Shown one piece after another: positions 58,830-64,000 of a stretch of DNA of 64,000 bases; the stretch's first letter is position 1, and each line of letters begins with the position of its first letter. The DNA lies in contig NC_135565.1 of assembly GCF_964340395.1 (NCBI RefSeq), positions 4,174,142-4,238,141 of the forward strand. Direction: 5' to 3'. The notes under the pieces were generated by a model. The model was not told the origin of the DNA. It saw only the letters and a program-made list of their open reading frames with translations, and ran no database searches. Made by a program: the position numbers and the translations under genes. The DNA comes from Glandiceps talaboti (lineage: Eukaryota; Hemichordata; Enteropneusta; Spengelidae).

Positions 58830-61800
58830 CCACACACACACACATATACACCTGCCCGTACACACACACACACACACACATGCACATACCCACACACACA
58901 TACATACATACACATACCCACAGAAATACACATACACCTACCTGTACACACACACACACACACATACACACACAGACTTATCAAGGGTCCCCTGTACTAA
59001 CAAGTACAAAAGATGTTAAACAAATTGAAAAATTAAACATAACAAATTATAGCTGTTTGATGATGTGTTTTGTGAGCATAATAAAAGCCCAGCTTTACCT
59101 TATTGTCTACTCTTTGTGTTTGTGTACAGACTCAGGCTAGACAGATGCCTACAGGAGACAGGCCAAGACAGGACAAGAGAAAGGTCCCTAGCAAAGAAGA
59201 ACTACAAAAGATGGTGGTGAGTAATTACAGTTAGTCATCCTCAGCCACACAGCATTGTTTGTAATGTGTCTTCTAAATCATACACTTCAGATAATAGCTT
59301 CGTTGAGGGCAGCGCTAGTAAAGCGACCTCAGGGAGAGTAAGTAGGTGAAGTATCTCTAAGTGAACTTTGACCTAATTCAGTACACTACTACCAGTCATG
59401 TTGGCCAGGTATTCTGTCCTTGTAATCTCATCAAATATTATTATGTTCAGATATTAAATATTTCTGAAAAAAAGTTGGAAAAATTGTTTACCTGGATAAT
59501 ATAAAAGGAATGATTGATTAATTTGTTGCTTGCAAAGTTTTGGGGCGTGCTCACATAAATGTACAAATCTGAAAGAAAGAGATCCACGGAATGATTATGA
59601 AAGATATTACATTATTACAGCGGAACGCCACCCCCAGGGAATGAAGGCATCTTTGTAATCTTTGGTTTCTGGAGAGTCATTTCATGATTTTATCACCTAC
59701 ATGTACATGACTTGTCATTTCAGAGAAACAGCAAGTTCAAATTTTACCTTATTCATTGTTAAGTGGGGATTTGTCAAGATGCTGCTAACTTCATTCGACA
59801 GAAATTAGAATATGATGTTTCTGTTATCAATTGTGCGTTACCATGGATATAACTTGTTTACATGACTATTATAGGAATCGATGCTGGAACAATACCTGAG
59901 TGATAACAACATTAGTGATGCCATCAACACCATCAGAGCCATGAAGGTACCCAGGAAGTTCATGCCAACCGTTGTGTGTCAACTATTAACTGAATCAGTC
60001 GAGAAGTCAGAGGAACAACGAGAACATGTCAGCAAACTCATTGCAACTATGAACACAGAGGGTGTCATTACAGAAGAGCATTTCCTGACGGTGAGTAGAC
60101 AACCAGAATGGAATAGACCTTTCTCGTAGGTCATGCCCTCTAGTGGTGAAGTAGAGAAATGATAGTAATTGATTTACAAGTCAGTAGACCTGTACAATAA
60201 ATCACACCCTCTAGTGTTGGAGTAGAGAAGGGAGTAGTTGTTACACAAGTCAATATACATGTATAACAAATCAGGCCCTCTTGTGGTGAAGTATAGAAGT
60301 GAATAATTGATGTATGTGTGAACAGACCTGTACAATGAATCACACCCTCTAGTGGTGAAGTATAGAAGTGAGTAATTGATGTGTGTGTGAATTTACCTGT
60401 GCAATAAATCATATCAAGACCAGTTCTGACCCTTGTTCATTTAATTTCATTTCATTTCACAGGGTTTTACCGATGTTCTAAACAAGCTATCTGACTTGGA
60501 GAACACCGTAGCACTAGTCAAATCATACATAGCTACGTTTGCCGCCCAGGCTGTCATCGATGACGTCATCACTCTGGTAGACTTAGCTGATCCCATGAAG
60601 AATGGTAGCTTCTATCCACTATTCCTGCTAATACTGCAGAGAATGCATAAACTGAAAGACAAAGAGTGGCTGGTCTCTGTCTTCAACAACAGTAAAATCA
60701 ACATGCAGGGGATGCTCCCAGGTATGCTACTTCTTTGTTTCTTCCAAGTGACAACAATGAAGAACAGTACGATAGACCTAACATACAGTATATGCACATT
60801 TGTAGTCAGGCTAAGGAGTTAGGCAGTGGCAGATGTATGGATAGACTCCCTAGATTGAACCTTATTTGTATGGTCCACATGTACCTTGAGTGGACACTGT
60901 TCAACCTGGGGTCCCATTCATCATTTCATGACAATGTAGAACATGAGACCTACTGTACAAAAGATTCACATTTGTAGTCAGGCTAGGGAGTAAGGCAGTG
61001 ATTGGTGTAGGGATATACTCCCTAGTTTGAACCTAATTTGTATGGTCTATATTGCATGGACACTGTTCTATATGTGGTTCTGTTCATGACAGAACTGTAG
61101 AACATTGGACCTTTTATTGACTCAGTAGAAATTTTCATTATTGATTTAGACCTTTTGTACAGTAGATTCATATTTGTATTCATGCTAAGGTGTTGAGGGA
61201 GGAGGGTGTAGAACAGTGGACTGAATATACAGTAGATACACATTTGGTAACATAAATGTAATATTTATCATTAACTAGTTTGTTGTGTGAATTCATTTTC
61301 AGAACTTGACCAGAGCAAGGAGAGAATGATGGAGATACTAGAAGACAAGGTAAATCAATATGATGTATTTGTAGTGTACAGGGTTTGATATGTCCATGTG
61401 TAATATTTGTAAAGTATTTTAATGTTATCATATACCATATCACATATCATATCAGATCACATCACATCACACCCCACCATATTGCATCACACCCCACCAT
61501 ATTGCATCACATCACATACCATATCACATACCATATCGCATATATTGTATCACATATTATATACTATATTACACCATATAACATCACACCATATACCATA
61601 TCACATATATCACGTCATACCATATCATATATCACACCATATCATATACTACATTGTATATAACATATTATGTGTATATATATACCATATCACATCACAT
61701 CTCATCATGTGTCACCTTATTGTATATTACATGTATATCAAATTTATATTATCTCATGAAACAAGCAATAAAATGTCAATGTTACTTTACCTTGAGTAAC

Positions 61801-63846
61801 AGAAGTGGGCAGTAAAAAACAGGTAATCCATGAAATGGCAAAGGGTTCAACTTTTATCGATTTCAAATTAAAAATTAAAATGTTATATATGTCAGGCATA
61901 TCAGTGGTAATGAATGATTTATGTTGCAACCACCCACAACATGGAGATTGAAAACACCACAACCACCCACACCATGGAGATTGAAAACACCACAACCACC
62001 CACACACCATGGAGATTGAAAACACCACAACCACCCACACACCATGGAGATTGAAAACATCACAACCACCCACACACCATGGAGATTGAAAACACCACAA
62101 CCACCCACACACCATGGAGATTGAAAACACCACAACCACCCACACACCATGGAGATTGAAAACACCACAACCACCCACACCATGGAGATTGAAAACATCA
62201 CAACCACCCACACCATGGAGATTGAAAACACCACAACCACCCACACACCATGGAGATTGAAAACACCACAACCACCCACACCATGGAGATTGAAAACATC
62301 ACAACCACCCACACCATGGAGATTGAAAACATGTCTCATATTTCAAATTCATAATTTGTAATTTCTTTATGTTAACACAACATCTGAAATGTTTAGCTAA
62401 TTCCAGATTTTCACTGACTTAACCCCGGTTTGTTTGATTCCTGACAGCACCTGAGTTTCCTGTTTCCATTGCAACGGATGCATACAGACCTGTGGAAGCA
62501 GGTGAAGCAGGACCCCAACGCCTCTACTCTGTACAAATGGATTAAGGACAACGTCGACAGCAAATTACAGACTGACGCCGCATTTGTGTTTGCGTTGTCT
62601 ACCATGTAAGTTTTTACACCTTTTTTGTACCAACCATGTATCCTAAGCTTGTGGAATAAAATTAGTGCTAACAGTGTTTTTACTACTATTACTACTATAG
62701 TCCGCCGTCCTTACCACCCAGGCTATCATGTTTGACAGGTTTCTGCCATGATTCAAAAGTGTTCTACCATCCTTGAGCTTTAGTAATCTTTGAATGGCAA
62801 TATCATACTAATACTTTCACATGAAGAGAAATGACTGATGTCCATGTGTGTATGTGTTAAACATAGCTATGACTGATGTCCATGTGTGTATGTGTTAAAC
62901 ATAGCTATGACTGATGTCCATGTATGTATGTGTTAAACATAGCTATGACTGATGTTCATGTGTGTATGTGTTAAACATAGCTATGACTGATGTCCATGTG
63001 TGTATGTGTTAAACATAGCTATGACTGATGTTCATGTGTGTATGTGTTAAACATAGCTATGACTGATGTCAATGTGTGTATGTATTAAACATAGCTATGA
63101 CTGATGTCCATGTATGTATGTGTTAAACATAGCTGTCAGAGTATGTTTTCAATTTTGAGGCCTTGTAATAATATATGGATCAGTTATGCATATTAGTATG
63201 CAAATTAACATTTTCATAATATGTAAATCAGTATGTAAATTGGCTGTCATCCTAGCAATCTAGCCTGAGGAGATCATTGTTCAATAATTTGGACTTAGTT
63301 AGGGGGTCCAGCCAACCTTAACTACCTGACATGCTGTGAAATGGATACCTCATTTTTAGCTGTCGTCTAGAGGGTCCTATTCCATTTTGGAAATAGTTCT
63401 AACTATAAGTATAACACATACTTGTTAAACTGCTAATTGAAATTTTTTGCTCTCTCTTTTTAAAGTAGTACATTAGAAGTTCTATATACTTGTACTTTCC
63501 GACACACTTCATTATAGTGTAATGGCATGAGGTCTGTCTTAATGAAGGTTTTTCCAAAACCCTTGGATTTCCATTAATGGTTTTGATTGTGGACATGTAA
63601 CTAATTTAAAAAAAAAAAACTATGCTTGTTTTCTTAGTGTTCTGAAGTACTGCACAGAGGAAAGTACCCTGGCAGAAGGGATAGACAAAACTCAGTTACC
63701 GGATAAACAGCTACAAGAGAAGGAGAAAGCTAACCTTAGTAATTTGAAACCTTTACTGCAGGCATTTGTACATGACCAGATAACATTGCAGTTGAGTGTC
63801 CTGTATGCCTTACAAGTCCACTGCTACAATCATCAATACCCTAAAG
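48722..63846 (+). CDS. EIF4G2: eIF4G2 (DAP5/NAT1/p97), GTG start, 19 coding exons, 3' end beyond window
   Basis: An eIF4G paralogue that supports cap-independent and eIF4E-independent translation by binding eIF4A and eIF3 but not eIF4E. Exons: 48722-48918, 49480-49582, 51162-51275, 52621-52687, 53387-53476, 54197-54255, 54937-55047, 55400-55510, 55991-56062, 56649-56802, 57561-57683, 57926-58083, 58566-58736, 59130-59216, 59875-60090, 60463-60721, 61303-61349, 62448-62605, 63638-63846. All phases join; about 835 aa are encoded here against 907 for human. MIF4G spans about 67-310, a Gly/Gln/Asn linker 360-530, MA3 from about 531, and the start of W2 from about 700. Only about 66 residues precede MIF4G, and no eIF4E-binding YxxxxLphi motif is seen, as expected for DAP5. 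The start is GTG (see separate entry). The final W2 exon lies beyond 64000. Confidence 0.96.
49480..49582 (+). CDS. EIF4G2: eIF4G2 coding exon 2 (start of MIF4G)
   Basis: Encodes (G)[20 protein letters not shown]...VILKGVILL, nearly identical to human [21 protein letters not shown]. Acceptor TTTCTACAG, donor GTAAGT. Confidence 0.96.
49700..49812. repeat. 54-bp direct duplication
   Basis: TCAAGGTCCARTA-TTTGTRATCATGCCAGTAGCTAGTTAT occurs twice. Confidence 0.85.
49905..50379. mobile_element. MITE with ~200-bp TIRs and TTAA target-site duplication
   Basis: The ends AGGGGAATGCCAC and GTGGTGTTCCCCT are inverted and continue as matching arms (AGACATTTTCATAAAC, GATTTCAGAGAAAC) for about 200 bp. TTAA flanks both sides (49901-49904, 50380-50383). 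The TTAA target fits piggyBac or Kolobok superfamilies. A one-armed relative lies at 59615-59760. Confidence 0.88.
51015..51056 (+). pseudogene. decayed duplicate of eIF4G2 exon 3 start
   Basis: TTGCAAAG|ATCTTTGAAAAA followed by AGTTTCAGACGAGTCAAGTATA mirrors the real exon (ATCTTTGAAAAAGCTTTAGA...GAGCAAAAGTATA). The pyrimidine tract in front is also copied (TTCATTATAATTTTCTCTTC vs TTCATCATATTTTTTTTTTC). It has lost frame and has no donor in place. Could act as a decoy acceptor. Confidence 0.65.
51162..51275 (+). CDS. EIF4G2: eIF4G2 coding exon 3 (MIF4G)
   Basis: Encodes [20 protein letters not shown] ... [15 protein letters not shown] (human IVDKALEEPKYSSLYAQLCLRLAEDAPNFD). Acceptor CTACCAAG, donor GTAAGT. 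A decayed duplicate of its start lies 147 bp upstream at 51015-51056. Confidence 0.95.
51870..51945. promoter_or_regulatory. three X-box-like (RFX) sites in a 31-bp repeat
   Basis: GTTGCCATGGAAAC at 51870-51883 and 51932-51945 and GTCACCATGGAAAC at 51901-51914, spaced 31 bp. They match the RFX-factor X-box pattern GTNRCC-N2-RGNAAC. In eIF4G2 intron 3; function unknown. Confidence 0.55.
52621..52687 (+). CDS. EIF4G2: eIF4G2 coding exon 4 (MIF4G)
   Basis: Encodes [20 protein letters not shown] (human TFRRLLISKLQDEFENRTR). Acceptor TTATTGCAG, donor GTAAAT, phase 1. Confidence 0.95.
53387..53476 (+). CDS. EIF4G2: eIF4G2 coding exon 5 (MIF4G)
   Basis: Encodes (A)[20 protein letters not shown] then KMLGNIKFI(G), matching human [24 protein letters not shown]. 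Acceptor TTTATAG, donor GTAAGT. Confidence 0.95.
53555..53985. repeat. ~95-bp tandem repeat, 4-5 copies
   Basis: Unit contains TAACATAGGACTGGTGTAGG CATTAACCCTTCCAG, CTAACACA-ACTGGTGAGGTG and GAGCTAGTCTGGTG; diverged copies in eIF4G2 intron 5. Confidence 0.88.
54197..54255 (+). CDS. EIF4G2: eIF4G2 coding exon 6 (MIF4G)
   Basis: Encodes (G)[19 protein letters not shown] (human ELGKLDLIHESILHKCIKT). Acceptor TTTCAG, donor GTAGGT. Confidence 0.95.
54290..54420. repeat. interspersed repeat family member
   Basis: Shares GTAATCACCCTGTGATCAAG and GTGGGTGATAGC with the copy at 19728-19870. Confidence 0.6.
54872..54901. repeat. (TTG)n microsatellite
   Basis: About ten TTG triplets upstream of exon 7. 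Confidence 0.9.
54937..55047 (+). CDS. EIF4G2: eIF4G2 coding exon 7 (MIF4G)
   Basis: Encodes [20 protein letters not shown] ... [15 protein letters not shown] (human [23 protein letters not shown]). Acceptor TTGCAG, donor GTAGGC. A G-run and (ACAG)n follow about 30 bp into the intron. Confidence 0.96.
55079..55133. repeat. G-run followed by (ACAG)n
   Basis: About 20 consecutive G then seven ACAG units, 30 nt after the exon 7 donor. Confidence 0.9.
55400..55510 (+). CDS. EIF4G2: eIF4G2 coding exon 8 (MIF4G)
   Basis: Encodes [10 protein letters not shown]...[19 protein letters not shown] (human SLMDQYFARM...LPARIRFLLQDTVELREHH). Acceptor TTTTACAG, donor GTAAGT. Confidence 0.96.
55991..56062 (+). 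CDS. EIF4G2: eIF4G2 coding exon 9
   Basis: Encodes [24 protein letters not shown] in 24 codons (human WVPRKAFLDNGPKTINQIRQDAVK); the end of MIF4G. Acceptor ATTTCAG, donor GTTAGT. Confidence 0.95.
56164..56300. repeat. 25-bp minisatellite with CCAAT boxes
   Basis: Five or more copies of CTATTTGACCAATCAGCACC AATTT, with degenerate copies to about 56410. Each has CCAATCAG, as does the unrelated 31-bp array at 12311. Confidence 0.92.
56649..56802 (+). CDS. EIF4G2: eIF4G2 coding exon 10 (linker)
   Basis: Encodes [23 protein letters not shown]... [11 protein letters not shown] (human DLGVFIPAPM...DFFLEGPF...GGLADMFGQMPG). Acceptor CTCTTCAG, donor GTAAGT. Confidence 0.93.
57050..57386 (+). mobile_element. 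5'-truncated LINE 3' end with (TGATTC)n tail
   Basis: The plus strand encodes [26 protein letters not shown] at 57139-57216, the conserved C-terminus of CR1-like ORF2. The 3' UTR ends CCCCTGGTGGGATGAATACA and the tail GTAATTCTGATTCTGATT. Inserted in eIF4G2 intron 10. Confidence 0.83.
57561..57683 (+). CDS. EIF4G2: eIF4G2 coding exon 11 (linker)
   Basis: Encodes (G)[13 protein letters not shown], a hallmark conserved with human [14 protein letters not shown], then a Ser/Arg/Asn-rich stretch. Acceptor CTACTGTAG, donor GTAAGA. Confidence 0.95.
57752..57847. repeat. 28-bp minisatellite
   Basis: Three and a half copies of AAAACTGAAATACATCCCAA AACATTCC. Confidence 0.92.
57926..58083 (+). CDS. EIF4G2: eIF4G2 coding exon 12 (Gln/Asn/Gly-rich linker)
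   Basis: Encodes repeats rich in NQG/NQ followed by [19 protein letters not shown] (human KDMPPRFSKKGQLNADE). Low-complexity disordered linker. Acceptor TGCACAG, donor GTACGT. Confidence 0.93.
58326..58355. repeat. (GTCA)n microsatellite
   Basis: About seven tandem GTCA units in eIF4G2 intron 12. Confidence 0.88.
58566..58736 (+). CDS. EIF4G2: eIF4G2 coding exon 13 (linker)
   Basis: Encodes [20 protein letters not shown] then Pro/Ser/Gln-rich sequence ending QQSSPK (human ISLRPAQSFLMNKNQVPKLQP). Acceptor TCATCAG, donor GTATGG. Confidence 0.93.
58757..58976. repeat. (CA)n microsatellite, interrupted
   Basis: About 220 bp of CA-rich repeat starting 20 nt after the exon 13 donor; frames of Thr/His or Cys/Val within it are artefacts. 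Confidence 0.95.
59130..59216 (+). CDS. EIF4G2: eIF4G2 coding exon 14 (start of MA3)
   Basis: Encodes [20 protein letters not shown] then SKEELQKMV (human PPPSKEELLKLTE). Acceptor TGTACAG, donor GTGAGT. Confidence 0.93.
59615..59760. mobile_element. solo arm of the TTAA MITE family
   Basis: GGAACGCCACCCCCAGG then TTTCTGGAGAGTCATTTCAT and CATTTCAGAGAAAC match the arms of the 49905-50379 element. Confidence 0.75.
59875..60090 (+). CDS. EIF4G2: eIF4G2 coding exon 15 (MA3)
   Basis: 72 codons: [31 protein letters not shown] ... [10 protein letters not shown] (human EYLNSGNANEAVNGVREMRAPKHFLP). Acceptor ATTATAG, donor GTGAGT. A ~72-bp tandem repeat begins about 25 nt past the donor. Confidence 0.95.
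60115..60412. repeat. ~72-bp tandem repeat, four copies
   Basis: Unit contains CCCTCTAGTGGTGAAGTAGA G...GACCTGTACAATAAATCA. It fills most of intron 15 of eIF4G2. Confidence 0.88.
60463..60721 (+). CDS. EIF4G2: eIF4G2 coding exon 16 (MA3)
   Basis: 86 codons including [40 protein letters not shown] and [10 protein letters not shown] (human LVKSYLAQFAARAIISELVS, FPLFLLCLQQLAKLQDREW, SKVNMQKMLP). Acceptor TTTCACAG, donor GTATGC. Confidence 0.96.
60795..61200. repeat. ~170-bp direct duplication
   Basis: CACATTTGTAGTCAGGCTA...GAGT-AGGCAGTG...CTCCCTAG-TTGAACCT-ATTTGTATGGTC occurs twice, with a partial third. Confidence 0.8.
61303..61349 (+). CDS. EIF4G2: eIF4G2 coding exon 17
   Basis: Encodes (E)[15 protein letters not shown] (human EIDQNKDRMLEILEGK). 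Acceptor TTTTCAG, donor GTAAAT. Confidence 0.95.
61430..61735. repeat. CATAT/CACAT low-complexity tract
   Basis: Irregular pentamer-like repeats of CATAT, CACAT and CACCC in eIF4G2 intron 17. Confidence 0.85.
61937..62332. repeat. 33/35-bp minisatellite, ~12 copies
   Basis: Unit CCATGGAGATTGAAAACACC ACAACCACCCACAC, with a 2-bp (AC) length polymorphism between units. Confidence 0.94.
62448..62605 (+). CDS. EIF4G2: eIF4G2 coding exon 18 (W2)
   Basis: Encodes [20 protein letters not shown] then [16 protein letters not shown] (human GLSFLFPLLKLEKELLKQIK, TIYKWIKDNISPKL). Acceptor CTGACAG, donor GTAAGT. Confidence 0.95.
62826..63133. repeat. 38-bp minisatellite, ~8 copies
   Basis: Unit ATGACTGATGTCCATGTGTG TATGTGTTAAACATAGCT in eIF4G2 intron 18. 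Confidence 0.94.
63638..63846 (+). CDS. EIF4G2: eIF4G2 coding exon 19 (W2), last in window
   Basis: 69 codons, from [20 protein letters not shown] to [27 protein letters not shown](G) (human [25 protein letters not shown]). The human DETD caspase site region is replaced by AEGIDKTQ. Donor GTAAAC; the remaining W2 end is outside the window. Confidence 0.96.
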
Positions 63847-64000
63847 GTAAACTAAAAGTTATTGGATCTAATTTACTTGTACTTTGTTCCTTAGATTGCT
63901 GATATAAAAGCTTTCACTTTTATGACCGTCAAAAACACCCTTTTAACACTAATGTAAGGGACCTTGCTAATAACACTTAATAAGACTTGCATAAAGGGCC

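Noticed and set aside
61744-62361. 150-175-residue Gly/Val/Phe-rich minus-strand frames
   Set aside because: Generated by the 33/35-bp minisatellite; two overlapping frames encode the same periodic pattern.

Overview
The window comes from an invertebrate metazoan nuclear genome. It is AT-rich, has short exons in long introns with GT..AG junctions, and is packed with microsatellites, minisatellites and DNA-transposon/LINE/SINE remnants. The species cannot be fixed from sequence alone; a marine deuterostome (hemichordate or cephalochordate) or a lophotrochozoan would fit.

Layout. (1) 1-1243: decayed non-LTR retrotransposon reverse transcriptase on the minus strand, cut off at the left edge. 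(2) 1588-1823, plus: terminal exon of a TNF-superfamily ligand whose upstream exons lie outside the window or were not found. (3) 42749 down to 6259, minus: a complete harmonin (USH1C) orthologue. I placed 15 coding exons whose junctions all keep frame, giving 634 residues: harmonin-homology domain, PDZ1, PDZ2, charged coiled-coil region, PDZ3 and a C-terminus ending IKFF (human harmonin ends LTFF). An extra exon at 35157-35219 looks like an alternative first coding exon. (4) 43119 to the right edge, plus: eIF4G2 (DAP5/NAT1/p97), head-to-head with USH1C. Nineteen coding exons (about 835 residues) cover MIF4G, MA3 and the start of the W2 domain; the last exon(s) lie beyond the window. Translation appears to start at a GTG in strong Kozak context, with an in-frame stop just upstream and no ATG, as in known eIF4G2 genes.

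The non-coding DNA is the unusual part. Most of the longer USH1C introns carry their own private tandem array: 26 bp x about 110, 31 bp x about 95, 45 bp x 15, 59 bp x 10, 31 bp x 15, and others. Two duplications cross exon-intron boundaries. A 47-bp unit contains the last bases of exon 5 plus its 5' splice site and is present 18 times. A 64-bp unit contains the end of exon 7 plus its 5' splice site and is present twice. In both cases only the exon-proximal donor keeps the protein in frame. The eIF4G2 introns hold a 27-bp satellite with a 377-bp higher-order duplication, three X-box-like sites, a decayed duplicate exon and several MITEs. Several microsatellites sit directly on LINE 3' ends, which suggests how they arose.

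The three genes do not form a pathway: a cytokine-like ligand, a PDZ scaffold of actin-based protrusions, and a translation factor. USH1C and EIF4G2 both lie on human 11p15, so their adjacency here may be an ancestral linkage.
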